From Hyphomicrobium sp. 12-62-95 (GTDB lineage: Bacteria > Pseudomonadota > Alphaproteobacteria > Rhizobiales > Hyphomicrobiaceae): 64,000 bases of DNA. The DNA is taken from assembly GCA_002279935.1 (NCBI GenBank), contig NCCZ01000006.1:1-64000 (forward strand), written 5' to 3'. Shown one piece after another: positions 16,504 through 27,672 of the stretch. Position 1 is the first letter of the stretch, and each line of letters starts with the position of its first letter. The notes below the pieces were generated by a model. That model did no database searches. It worked only from the letters and a program-made list of their open reading frames with translations, and was not told the origin of the DNA. The translations under genes and the position numbers were made by a program.

Positions 16504-19500
16504 TTAAGTGAACGAGAAGTCGTCCGCTGTCAGGAAGTTGGTGTGCCCGACAAGCGCAATTGTGTTGGTTCCAAAGGCAATTTGAACATTGCCAGACACG
16601 ATGCTCTGGGTCAGGTCGGCAAACTCATCGAGACCGGTAATGCCGGTGAAGAAGAGCTGGTCGGCTGAATCGAAGTCCAGGATTTGGTCGCGGCCCCACG
16701 ATGTATTGAATACAAAGATGTCCGATCCGGCACCACCGGTCAGAACGTCGTTGCCCGTGCCGCCGTTCATTCGGTCCGCGCCATCGCCGCCAAGGATCTG
16801 GTCGTTGCCGGCGCCGCCCCGGAGATCATCGCTGAATGCCGAGCCGACGAGCGTGTCATTACCGCTGGCGCCATCAATGAAGCTCAATCCGTTGATTTCC
16901 GTCAGGTTAGACAAGTTGTATGTATTGGCGGCGCCACTGCCGAGCAGAGCGGCCCCGTTGCCGTCCCATATTTCGATGCCGTTTGTGGTGGTATCGAAAT
17001 TGTTCAGCGACACGTTCAGGGTTCCGGCCACCTGCAAAACGTCGCCTGTCCCATCACCGCCATTGATCGTATCGGATAGGTCGAATGTCCGCTCGACGAT
17101 GATCGTATCATCGCCGTCGCCGCCGAATATGCTGTCGATGCCGGCGCCTCCCTGCAGCGTGTCGTTGCCGTTGCCACCGATGAGCGTGTCATTCTGGGCT
17201 CCGCCGATCAGGTGATCAGAGAAGTTTGAAGCAACCAACACGTCGTCGCCGCTGCCTCCGGAAACCACGCCCATATTCATGGAAGCCGAGAGGCCCGAGA
17301 AGTCGAGATTGTCGGCCCCCGTTGTTCCGGTGATGCCGGCTCCGTTCCCGTCCCAAGCTTCGATGCTGCTGGCCGCCGCGTTGAAGCTGGTCAGCACAAG
17401 AGCCGACAAGCCTGCGACTTCAATGGTGTCGGTGCCCGATCCCCCGCTGAAGGTATCTCCCAGGGCATCGCTGCCAGCGACGGTGAAGCGATCGTTGCCG
17501 TCACCGCCCTGCATTGTATCGTTGCCCGCGTTGCCGATCAGGACATCGTCGCCATCACCGCCGGCCAGCGTGTCGTTTCCGGCACCGCCACGCAGATCAT
17601 CGGCGAACATCGAACCGGTGATGTCATCGTCACCGCTGCTGCCATCGATGAACGCCAGACCGCTGACGGCCGTCATTCCCCCGAGGTTGATACGGTCGTT
17701 CACGATCGTCCCAAATATGCCAGCGCCGTTTCCAGTCCAAATTTCAATGCTGCTCGATGTTGCATCGAAATTCGACAGCGTCACTGCTGCAGTACCGGCG
17801 ACAACGATGGTATCGGTGTCCGCACCGCCGATTATGGCATCAAACGTGCCGTCGGCGGAGGCGATGATAAACGTGTCGTTTCCAGCGCCGCCGATGGTCG
17901 TATCCGTACCGGACCCGCCTGTGAGAGTGTCATTGCCCTCGCCGCCCTCGAGAACATCGTTCCCCAAGCCGCCGCGAAGATTGTCGTCAGCAGAGGTGCC
18001 GGTGATGATATCGTTGCCGGCAGCGCCGTCGACAATTCCGATGGTGTGACCACCGATTAGACCTGCAAGATTGAAGGTATTGTTTTCGGCGCCGCCAAGG
18101 ATGCCGGCATTATTGCCAGCCCACTGCTCGATGCTACTCGTTGAGGCGCTGAAGTTGGTGAGCGAGACGACGCCCGTCCCGGTAACCTCGATGGTGTCAT
18201 GATCATCGCCGCCATCGATTGTTTCGCCGATCGCTTCTTTCGAGCCGATCCGGATCACATCGTTGCCGGCACCGCCAAGGATCGTATCGATGCCCAAGCC
18301 GCCGACGAGGATGTCGTCGCCATCGCCGCCATTGAGGACATCATCGCCGGCCAGTCCAAGGAGTAGATCGTTTCCAGCATACCCGGTCAGTGTGTCGTTG
18401 CCGGTGAGGCCTGACAGCGTGTCGTTTTCCACGGTGCCGTCGAGCGTATCGTTGCCAGAGGTTCCCGAGCGGTTGACGCCGGCGACATCGGCAACCTGTG
18501 CGAAGATGGTGGCCGCGGACGTGTCGGTCCCGTCGGAGACGCTGACGTCGACAATATAGACATTGTCTCCGTCGGAATCGGCGAAGGCCTCGAAGTCAGG
18601 CGGGGTGAGGAAGGCCAACGCGCCTGTCGCAGCATCAATCGTGAAGAAGGAAGCGTCGGCCCCACCTGCGATGGCATAGGTGAGGATGTCGGAGGTATCG
18701 AGATCGGTAGCTGCTACATTCAGGAACGCAGTGGCCGTGTTCTCGTTGACGACCTGCAGCGGGATCGGCGGCAAAAGCGGCATATCGTTCTGGCCGACGA
18801 CCGTGATCGTGATGCTGGCCGGATCCGAGGTCAGACCTTCGATGTCGGTTGCAGTATATTGCAGGATGATCTCTGCCGTTTCACCCGCTGCCAGATAATC
18901 GAATTCCGGACCGGCGAAGAAGTTCACCATGTTGCCGGCGATGGATGCGCCGGCCAGCGGTGCGACCAGATTGAACATCAGCATCGGAACGTTTTCGTCC
19001 GAGCCCAACAATGCCGCGTTGTTGAATTGATTTTCGAGAACGGTCAGCGAGACATCGGCCACGGTGGGCGGGGCGTTATCGCTCGTGACGTTGACGGTCA
19101 CGGTTCCGTCCGAGAAGCCGCCATTACCGTCAGCGATCTGGTAATTGATGATGTCGGTGCCGCTGAAAGCAGGTGCAGCCGTGTATGTCAGTACGCCACC
19201 ATCGCCAATCGTCACCGTGCCGTTTCCAGCGGTGGCGCTCACGACAGTCAGAACGTCGTTCGTGTCCACATCGGTGTCGTTGGCGAGGACGTCAATCAAT
19301 ACCGGCGTTCCGACAATCGCTTCAGCTTCTTCTGCGTTGGCGACTGGCGCGTCGTTCTGGCCGTGGATGTCGAGTAATACTGTGGCTTCATTCGAGACTG
19401 CGCCAAACGCATCGGTGACCCGATAGACGACGGACACTTCCTCGGATTCGCCGACGCCGAGGTGATCGTGCTGCGCCGCTGCCCCGTAAGTCAGCTGATA

Positions 19501-22500
19501 GCCGCCAGGGATCGCTTGCGTTGATACACTGCCCAATCCGGTGGAACTGAGGATCTCGATTGTGCTGCCCGAATGCAATGGATCGTCCACGTCGGTCACC
19601 GCCAATTGGGCGATGACAAGTCCATCTTCCGTGCCGAACCCGACGCCATTCTGGGCAACGGGCGCGTCATTTGCTCCGATCACGTCGTAGGTGAAGTTTG
19701 CGTAGACGGTATTCTCCCCGTCGGTCACGGCATGCGTGTACTCCAGAACGCTCGTGCTGCCCTCGGCGAGCGACTGATACGCCGCCGCCGTGGTGTCGAT
19801 CGTGCCGACGCCCGTCTCGGGATCATATGAAATTCCCGCGTCCTCAAGGCTGATCGAATTGCCATCCAGAGTCGCGCTGAACGCGGTGATCGAGTACCGC
19901 GTCAGCACGCTGTCAACGTCATTAGCCAGTGACGCCAGAGGAATCCCGTTCGGCCCGACGCCATCGACCACGATCGTGTTGACGTTATCTTCAAGGATCA
20001 CTCCGGAATAGCCGCCGAAGGCTTCCGGCGCGTCGTTCACAGGTGTGACGTCTACCGTGGTTGTAATCGCGGTTGTCGATGTCTGAGCCGGCGTGCCGTT
20101 GTCAACGGCATAAACTGTGACGGAACGACTGCCACCGGTTGGATTTTCTGACGCGTTGACGTATTGCAAGCTATTGATCGCGCCCTGAAGATATGCGCTG
20201 CTGTTCACGCCAGCGAATGTGACGGTCGCAGTTTCCCCTGTCACGCTGACGGAGAACGAGTAGGCGATGTAACTGCCCGAACTTCCATGGACCAAGGAGA
20301 TCGGGGTGCCTTCAATAATAAGTTGCTCGGCCGCCCCATCAGCCAAGCCGGTTACAACGATGCGAGGGGCGAAAGCGGTGCTGTCGACATCCACGATTGA
20401 CACGTTCGAGAATAGAGGCGTTGGCTCTGCATTCTCGACGTAGTTGGGATTGAGACCCGTTCCAGAGATCGACGGGGCGTCGTTCTCACCGTTGATGGTG
20501 ATTGTCAGAGGCGCAGAGGCGAAGCCGCCCTGGCCATCCGTCACTTCATAACTGAAGGTGAGCGTGACCGACTCGTCCCATCTGAGTTCATCGAAGAATG
20601 TGCCCGGCGCGAAGTCAATTCCGGTGTCATTGAGCGAAAAGATTGTGAAAATAGTCTCCGCATCAACACCGGTCAGATAAGAATTTTCTGTTTCAGAGGT
20701 GGTGATACTCAGGCTCCAGACGAGCAGAGGGTTGCCGTCTGGATCGGTATCGTTGCCAATGAGATCGATGTAAGTGCTTTCATTCTCTCCGACCGTAGCT
20801 TCGTCGGCGACGGCGATGGGGTTCTGGTTGCCTCCTTCGACGGTGACGAAGACGTCGGCGAAGTTGAAGCTGCCAGAACCGTCGTCGATCGTGTATGAGA
20901 TCATATCCTCGCCGCTGAAGCCGGCGTTGGCCGTGTAGATGAGAACGCCGTTCTCGATGACGATCGTCGCGTTCGGCGAGTAGGCGTTGACGATGATTAG
21001 CGTGTCGTTCGCGTCAGGATCAGTGTCGTTTGCAAGAACGTCGATCGTCGTCGCTTCGCCGGCAACGGCCGTTGCATTGTCGTCTTCGGCGATCGGTATG
21101 TCATTTGCGCCAAAGACTGTGATTGTGACTTCGGCGTCATTCGACACGCCTCCCTCAGCATCAATGACGCGGTAGGTCAGCGTGACGGCTTCTTCCTCGC
21201 CTTCTGCGAGGTAATCGAAGAAGCCGGCCGCCTGGAAGTCGATGGCGAAGACGCCGCCGCCCGCCCATGGGGAGGCGATCCCGGGGCCTGTCTGGCCGAC
21301 GATTTCGATCGTGGCCGCATCGAACGGGTGGTCGGCATCGAAGACCGGCAGATTGGCGTGGATGAAGAAATTATCTTCACCGCCGGAGGCCGATGCGTCG
21401 CCCGCGACGGGCGCGTCGTTCTCGCCATCGACCGTGATGACGAGCGGCGCGGTTGCGAGCCCTCCCAGACCGTCGGCTACGGTATATTCGAGGGTGATCG
21501 TGGCCGATTGGGTGCCGGTCAATTGATCAAACAGGGCGCCCGGGTTCAATTCGATCTGATTGGCAACGATGCTCAAGACGCCGTCAACGGATATGCCATC
21601 GATTGCGAGGTTGTCGCTGACGACGGAGTTGACGGTATAGCCTGACAGAGTGAGTGTCCCGCCAATGGGCGCGCTGTCGTTGGCCAGGACATTGAAGAGT
21701 TTGGTTTCGTTTTCGCCAGCCGAACCTGTATCGGCGTTCGCCTGAAGTTCGCCGCCGAGGTCGATCAGCCCGTCGATGTAGTAAGACACCCCGTTGAATT
21801 CGAAGTATTCAACGTTGGTGACTGTGTCGGTGCCGTCGGGGCTGCCGTCGCGAAGGTCTGCGATGGAGATCCAGCCAGGCGCGCCCGCAGTGACGAGATA
21901 GTCGGAGCGGTTGCCAGAGTAGTAGACAATATCGAAGGGAGCATCGAAGGGAGCGCCACTACCACCACCGTCAATGGTATCGTTACCACCACCGCCGGTG
22001 AGTTCGTTATCTGACTCGTCGCCGGTCAATACGTCGTCGCCGTTGCCACCTACGAGATTCTCGAACTCGCCGAAGATGTCGTTTCCGGTTTCGGTTCCGC
22101 TGGCAATACCTGTGGTCAGATTGACGTTCACGCCTGCCGTCGCGGAGGCATAGGAAAGCGTGTCGCCCCAGCCCTCGCCGCCACTCATCAAGTCGTTGCC
22201 GGCGCCGCCTTCGATGGTGTCGTCGCCATCGCCGCCAAGGATCAAGTCATTGTTGGCCGTGCCCGCGAGCGTATTGTCATTGCCGTCACCGGTGATGAGA
22301 TTGTAAACGGTGCCGCCGAAGTCGAGGAATTCGACGTTGGTCAGGGTGACCGAGCCATCATCGATGGTCGTACCTTCGGCATCGACGCGGACCGTTCCGT
22401 TGTTATTGAGATGTACGGAATAGCCGTTGCCGTCGAAGAACGTGCGCGGGAAGACGACGGTATCAGTGCCTTCGCCGCCATCGATGAAATCATTGCCGCC

Positions 22501-23710
22501 GTTGCCGACGATCGTGTCGTCACCAGCATCGGCCAGGATGGCGTCCCAACCGGGGGTGCCGGGCAGGCTTTCGCCATTCGGCGTGCCGAGGATCGGCAGG
22601 GCGGATGTGCCGCTGCCGGTGATGGCGATCTGAGCGTAAGAGTTATCTTCGCGGCCGCCGGTGTCACGCATGGTGTAGGCGATCGTGACGGTGGCGGTCT
22701 GACCGTCGGCGAGGCCTATAAAATCGCTTCCTTGATTAAAGAACAGCTTGTTGTCGACGATCGATGCTGTGCCGGTGCCGAGCGCAACGCCGTAAGGTCC
22801 ATCTATCGACGTGATCTCCACATCGACGAGTTCGAAGGTCTGGCCATGGTCGATCTGGCTGTCGGAATCGATGTCGTTGGCCAGCACATCGAGTGTCACG
22901 AATTGACCTTCAACGACCGGTTCGTCGGGGCCGATGGTCATGGGGAAGAAGAAGCCGAAGGGCTGCCCATACTGGCTGGAATCAACGACCTGTGTGACTA
23001 CGCCTGCATCGCTGATCTTGTAAATGCCTGCGGCCCCACCGGTGGAAGAGCCGAAATAGAGCTCGCCGTCGAAGCTATAGAAGCGGTCAACAACGATGCC
23101 GCCGTTCGATGAATTGATGTCGGAGACAAGGACGTCATATCCCACGAGCGGATCGAACACCCACACCTGGGCGTTGCCGAATTCGTCGAAAGCGTTCCAA
23201 TAAATCTTGTCTTCGTGGAGCAGGATGGCATCGCCAGTGCCGACGACCTTGGGCCACGGGCCTGCCGCGATTTCCGTGACCGTTTCGCCTGCGGGGCCGC
23301 TAATGCTGTACCAAGCTTCGTCAAACGTTACGGGATCGTAGGCGCCGTAGTAGAGTGTGCCGTTGATCTCGGTGGGGAAGAAGAAGCCGACGAAGGCGTC
23401 GGGTGCATCGATAAAGGTGAGCTGCGTTACAGTGGTACCATCATATTTATAAATTCCGCCGAGAGCGTCGCCCGTGCCATTTAATCCGCTCGCCTGAAAA
23501 TAGAGGGCCCCGCCGAACTCGTGGAATGAGCTAACTGCGACCCCACCATTCTCTGCGTTGATCGACGTGACCGGCGTGGTGACGCCACTGGCATCGATTT
23601 TGTAAACTTGGCTGACGCCGAACTCATCGGTCGCATTCCAGTAAAGTGCGCCATTGTAAACGATCTGCGCGTCGGTCGTCGGCGGTGGCAGCGTCGCAGC
23701 GTCGCAGCGT
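16504..23710 (-). CDS. Giant RTX adhesin, C-terminal part (downstream of frameshift)
   Basis: This open frame of about 2,400 codons has no plausible start of its own; the first possible start codon is a GTG at 23166. It continues the protein begun at 27323 after the 8-bp repeat at 23688-23710. Order: the second half of a beta-propeller-like region (repeated GALYF/GELYFGS...GIYKI units), then about ten Ig/cadherin-like repeats of 90-130 residues marked by NDAPVA, VLANDTD and ITVxGxND (VCBS/BapA type). Next come four 128-residue repeats carrying RTX nonapeptides (GGxGNDxLx). The end is a type I secretion signal region, ILDFDSADQLFF...TADDFSFT. Such proteins are exported by type I systems and bind calcium outside the cell. 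It is followed by the HlyC-like gene. Confidence 0.85.
16760..18300 (-). repeat. Four tandem ~385-bp units in the adhesin gene
   Basis: The segment encoding SSIE(I/A)W-x-GN-x-AG(I/L) recurs at about 16960, 17345, 17728 and 18113, a period of about 385 bases (128 residues). Each unit joins an RTX calcium-binding stretch to a non-RTX beta-rich segment ending in a (F/V)(I/V)(D/S)G-(A/S)-SG-D-like turn. Boundaries are approximate. The copies are diverged at the base level, so this is an old duplication array. Confidence 0.75.
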
Positions 23711-26700
23711 AGTTAGAGAGTTGCGAAACAGCGCCCGTTTCGTCGATAGACCACCACTGCGGCCCCGATGTTTCGGTGCCGCCGCCAAACACGAGATTGC
23801 CGCCAAGAATGACGGGCTGGTAGAAGAAGTTCGGATCGCCTCCGAAGAATGGGTCGGTGATTTGAGAAACGGCACCATTTTCGTCGATGCGGAAGATGCC
23901 GCCGAAGCCCGTGGATCCCGTGCTCGGCGCTTGCTCAGCGTAGAAATAGAGGCCGCCGTCAAATTCGACGAAATTCTGAACTCTTATGCCGTTGCCGGCG
24001 TTGTTCAGGCGGGTGACGAGTTCAATTTCACCATCGATACCGCGCCAGACCTGCTCTTTACCCGTGACCGGGTCGACGGCTGTGAAGTAGAGCGCGCCGC
24101 CGAACAGGTAGGGCTCGGCTTGCGAGACGCCTCCGGTAAGGCCGCTGCTGGTGACCTGATTGAGCGTGCCGTCGTTGCCGAGCTTATAGAATTCCGGCCC
24201 GCTCTCTGGCGTAAAGCCGAGGAAAAGGAGGTTGTCCGTCGCGGGCGTGGGGTAGATGTCGGGATTGGCGGTGGGCGGTGCGTTGAAATCGGGAATGACC
24301 TGAAGGGTTAACGAGCTCCACCAGGCCCCACCTTTTCCGTCCCAAACTAACGCCTCGAATTCCAGCAGCTCTCCTCCGGCGTTCTGCGGCACGTAGAATG
24401 TTACGTTTCCGAAAACGTCGAATGTCCAACCACCGGAGTCGCTACTCCAAATAGATTCAACCGCAAGTAGTTCAAGCGTGTCGCCATCGGCGTCAAAATC
24501 GTTGGCCAGAATATTGTAGGAGACCGTATCGCCAGGGCGGACCACGAAAAATTCGCCAGCGGTCTCAGGGACCGTGTTCCAAGAGAAATTGAGCATTCCC
24601 GCCGTTAGGTCGCCATCGGCGAAGCTGAACGTTTCGATGCTTGATGTGAAATGGATCGTGTCTTCGGGAAGTCCCGTGCGGGTGTCGATAAGGACGATTT
24701 CGGCAAATTGGCTGCCAACCTGCTGATAGACGATCTGCTGATAGATCTCATAGTCAGCGCGGTTGCCTTCGAAGATGGCCGTATCGGTGCCGTTTTCGCC
24801 GCCGAGGAAATTGATCCCCGTGCCGCCGATGAGGATATCGTTTTCATTTCCGCCGAGAAGCTCGTCATCGCCCGTACCGCCAAGTAGCTGGTCGCTTCCG
24901 TCGCCACCCTCAAGATAGTCATCCCCTCCGGCTCCAATCAGAATGTCGTTGCCGGCGCGGCCGTACAAGGCGTTATCGCGATCATCTCCTGTGATATCAT
25001 CGGCGTGGTCCGAACCGTCAACGGCTTCGATGCTCAAGAGAATATCGGAGGCTCCGTCACCATCATCACTCGCGACACCGCTGCCAATTCCACTTGCGCC
25101 AAGGTCGACGACGACTCCAGAGGCTGCACCGCTGTAGTCAGCGACGTCCCAGCCATCACGCCCATTGATGACATCGGCGCCGCCACGGCCGCGGAAGGTC
25201 TCTTGAGTAAACGAATTCGAGCCGAGGAGCGTGTCGCCGTAATCCGAGCCTCGAACTTCGGAGATGAAGTTCAGTGTGTCGACGCCGATGCCGGCTGCGT
25301 CGCCGGGGTCGGTCGAGTAGGCGGTGCCGACTTCGAGGTCTACGGTGACGCCGGCAGCGGCGGACGTGTAGCGGACGACGGTTTGCCAGCCGTTGCCGTT
25401 GATCTGGTCGTTGCCTGCGCCGCCCTCGATGTGCGCTTGAATACCAAATGGACTGCCGACGTCGAACACGTCGTCGAAAGCGGTGCCGACGATGCGGTCG
25501 ATATAGTAAAGAGTATCGTTTCCGACGCTGGTGCCAGTGACGTAGCCGTTTTCGGTGTCTAGATAGACGTAGATCGGGCCGGTAGCATCGGAATAGTCGG
25601 CGATGTCGTGGTTTTCGCTGTTGGCAAACGTTGCGCCGAAGAAGTCATCGTCGCCCGCGCCGCCGAAATAGATGTTGATGCCGGAGCCGCCGTAGATCTC
25701 GTCGTTGCCTGCGAGACCATAAATGATGTCGTCGCCCATCGTGCCGTGGAGCGCCGTGGCGCCGCTATCGTCAAATTCGGTGCCGAGAATTTCGTTTGGA
25801 ATTAGATCGGCCATGGCAAAATTCCCGTCGCTGAATGAAAGAGTTTCGATACCCCGAAGTGTGTCCACGCCATCGGGCGACCCATTTCGTCGGTCTGTGA
25901 CTGTGTAAGCGTCTTCTAAAGCGTCGTAGCGAACCCAGTAGTTTGCGCTGCTGCCGCTGTAACCCGCGGTGTCATTGTCGCCGCCTCCACCTTGAATGGT
26001 GTCGTTTCCACCTCGGCCCTCGATGTAGTCTCCGTTCGCCCCGTAGGCCGTGAAGGTCTCGGACACATCTGAACCAAGCAGCGTATTGACGACGCTGAGG
26101 CCATTGATGCCCTGATGGTGGACAACGTCCTGTCCGTCGGTCCAATTTTGAAAAGCGATGTGTGATAGATCGGCGGGCTGGTTGCCGACGATGACCAGCG
26201 TATCGACGCCCGCGCCACCCACGATGGTCGGCATGATGCCCGACGAAATCTGAGCGCCCGTGAGGGTGACGATTGAACCGCCATCGCCGAATGCAAGTAC
26301 TTCAATCCCGTCACCAAGCCTAGAGTCGCCCGCATATACAGTGAAATCTAGGGTTGCTCCATCGACTTGGATGATGTCTAGCCCTACTCCGCCTTGAACC
26401 AAGCGAGCGGTGGTCGTTGAATCGAAAATAAAGACATCGTCGCCAGCGCTACCATTAAAGAGCGCTCCCGCGAACGATACGTTCATCAGGAATATATCAT
26501 TCTGGGTCGTGCCCGTCGCACTCCCCTTGATCGTGATGGTGTCCTGGCCCGCCGTCCAGTTCGTGAACGTCAACGTCGAGAGATCAAAACCGAATCCGCC
26601 ATTTTCGAAGACGATCGTATCTCCTTGTCCACTTCCGATGATTTCGCTGGTGAATTGATAGTCTCGTGCCAGAACTGACGAAACGCCGGATGCAAATTCT

Positions 26701-27323
26701 AGAACCTCGATACCGGTGATGCCGTTGCGGAGATCCACACTGCCGACGTTCTGCAGATGCAACGTGTCTACGCCACCATGCGCAGCGCCTTCGATAAAGA
26801 GTCCCGGCACGATGTCGCCCGCCTGGATCACAAACGTATCGTTGCCATTGCCGCCAACGATTTGGTCAGCGCCGCCACCGCTATAGAAGGTATCGTTGCC
26901 GGCTGGTTGTGAATTGCCCGCTGCACCCCCGCGCAGCCAGTCGCTGCCCGACGACCCAATGATGATATCATCGCCGCTCATCAAAGCTGGGAAAATATCC
27001 CGTAGGCCAAAAGCGTCTGGGTATATGATGGGGGTGAGTGCAATCCCATCCAAGTCAGAGATGATCTCTAACACCGTCCCATCGGTCGCAATACGCTGGA
27101 TGGTGGATAGCTGAGTCCACCGTATTCCGCCGACGCCGTCAATAGTTAGACCGGTGCCGTTAATGTGTGTGCTGGTTCCGTCGGGGTGCGAAAATACGAG
27201 CCGGGTCGCGTTGGATTCCGCAGGGATGTATGTGTGATTGAACGGGTTGAGGAAACCATTGAAGGGCCAGTTCCCATAAGTGTTGAGATCAGCCCCGCCG
27301 ACAAGCGACTGATAAAGAGCCAT
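23481..27323 (-). CDS. Giant RTX adhesin, N-terminal part (frame broken at 8-bp repeat)
   Basis: A 1,280-codon open frame. The first 1,204 or so residues are genuine adhesin sequence and the last 75 (after SNYAATL) are out-of-frame Arg/Ser-rich sequence. It begins MALYQSLVGG at an ATG preceded by a G-rich ribosome site; an earlier start at 27350 adds only nine residues. There is no N-terminal signal peptide, as expected for type I secretion. RTX-type repeats (SGDDIIIGSSGSDWLRGG, GNDILIGAGGDDYLEGGDGSDQLLGG and others) are interspersed with beta-rich segments. One Ig-like domain and the start of a beta-propeller-like region (LYF...W/IF-R-I units) follow. From 27323 to 16504, removing 8 bases gives 10,812 bases, exactly 3,604 codons, so the intact protein would be about 3,600 residues. 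Confidence 0.85.
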   Translation of the reverse strand: MALYQSLVGGADLNTYGNWPFNGFLNPFNHTYIPAESNATRLVFSHPDGTSTHINGTGLTIDGVGGIRWTQLSTIQRIATDGTVLEIISDLDGIALTPIIYPDAFGLRDIFPALMSGDDIIIGSSGSDWLRGGAAGNSQPAGNDTFYSGGGADQIVGGNGNDTFVIQAGDIVPGLFIEGAAHGGVDTLHLQNVGSVDLRNGITGIEVLEFASGVSSVLARDYQFTSEIIGSGQGDTIVFENGGFGFDLSTLTFTNWTAGQDTITIKGSATGTTQNDIFLMNVSFAGALFNGSAGDDVFIFDSTTTARLVQGGVGLDIIQVDGATLDFTVYAGDSRLGDGIEVLAFGDGGSIVTLTGAQISSGIMPTIVGGAGVDTLVIVGNQPADLSHIAFQNWTDGQDVVHHQGINGLSVVNTLLGSDVSETFTAYGANGDYIEGRGGNDTIQGGGGDNDTAGYSGSSANYWVRYDALEDAYTVTDRRNGSPDGVDTLRGIETLSFSDGNFAMADLIPNEILGTEFDDSGATALHGTMGDDIIYGLAGNDEIYGGSGINIYFGGAGDDDFFGATFANSENHDIADYSDATGPIYVYLDTENGYVTGTSVGNDTLYYIDRIVGTAFDDVFDVGSPFGIQAHIEGGAGNDQINGNGWQTVVRYTSAAAGVTVDLEVGTAYSTDPGDAAGIGVDTLNFISEVRGSDYGDTLLGSNSFTQETFRGRGGADVINGRDGWDVADYSGAASGVVVDLGASGIGSGVASDDGDGASDILLSIEAVDGSDHADDITGDDRDNALYGRAGNDILIGAGGDDYLEGGDGSDQLLGGTGDDELLGGNENDILIGGTGINFLGGENGTDTAIFEGNRADYEIYQQIVYQQVGSQFAEIVLIDTRTGLPEDTIHFTSSIETFSFADGDLTAGMLNFSWNTVPETAGEFFVVRPGDTVSYNILANDFDADGDTLELLAVESIWSSDSGGWTFDVFGNVTFYVPQNAGGELLEFEALVWDGKGGAWWSSLTLQVIPDFNAPPTANPDIYPTPATDNLLFLGFTPESGPEFYKLGNDGTLNQVTSSGLTGGVSQAEPYLFGGALYFTAVDPVTGKEQVWRGIDGEIELVTRLNNAGNGIRVQNFVEFDGGLYFYAEQAPSTGSTGFGGIFRIDENGAVSQITDPFFGGDPNFFYQPVILGGNLVFGGGTETSGPQWWSIDETGAVSQLSNYAATLRRCHRRRPTRRSFTMAHFTGMRPMSSASAKFTKSMPVASPRRSRRSTQRMVGSQLAHSTSSAGPSIFRRAD
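23688..23710. repeat. 8-bp tandem repeat causing the adhesin frameshift
   Basis: Plus strand reads GCAGCGTC GCAGCGTC GCAGCGT, 2.9 copies of an 8-base unit. Three copies put the two halves of the adhesin out of frame; two copies would join them perfectly, as the continuing propeller sequence on both sides shows. Because the unit is not a multiple of three, slippage here would switch the full-length protein on or off. A sequencing or assembly error is the alternative. Confidence 0.85.
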
Positions 27324-27672
27324 CGTGCCCCCCGCAAACTGGCCCCGCACGGGCCGGATCAGAAAACAATTTCGGCCCGATCCCTGAATTGGGAGCGGGC
27401 CGAGGATTATGACGGACTGTCGGTCGCCAGCTTATGCGCGATTGATGGACGTGCGGCGCCGCCCCGGCGCATTGCTTCGAAATGAAACAACATCCCCACC
27501 CCCGCAGTAAACGACGTTCACAATGAGTAATTACGATTTAGCTATATGGTCCTTCAGCATTTGTTAGCGCAATCCTTAACGGCCAGCAAGACAATCCGGA
27601 TGCGGTCAACACGTTCCGGTGGCAGCGGTGCCGGGCGGACGCACGCGCCGATCAATAAACAGCTTTCAGAAA
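27324..27672. promoter_or_regulatory. Spacer upstream of the giant adhesin gene
   Basis: About 350 bases without a convincing gene, holding the promoter of the adhesin and the 3' end of the sugar transferase transcript. A 7-base inverted repeat CGGGCCG/CGGCCCG (27350-27356 and 27373-27379, 16-base loop) lies just upstream of the adhesin ATG and could form a leader hairpin. Around 27520-27560 the sequence is AT-rich (ACAATGAGTAATTACGATTT), a possible promoter area. Nothing else is recognisable. Confidence 0.35.

Noticed and set aside
22411..23112. Plus-strand frames of up to 256 codons opposite the giant adhesin gene (several between 16589 and 27485)
   Set aside because: They are antisense shadows caused by the GGxGND repeats; composition is Val/Ala/Ser-Pro repetitive and no ribosome sites or families are evident.
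16760..27000. CRISPR-like array suggested by the many short repeats
   Set aside because: The repeats are coding RTX nonapeptides and Ig-like modules in a continuous frame, without constant repeat/spacer spacing.
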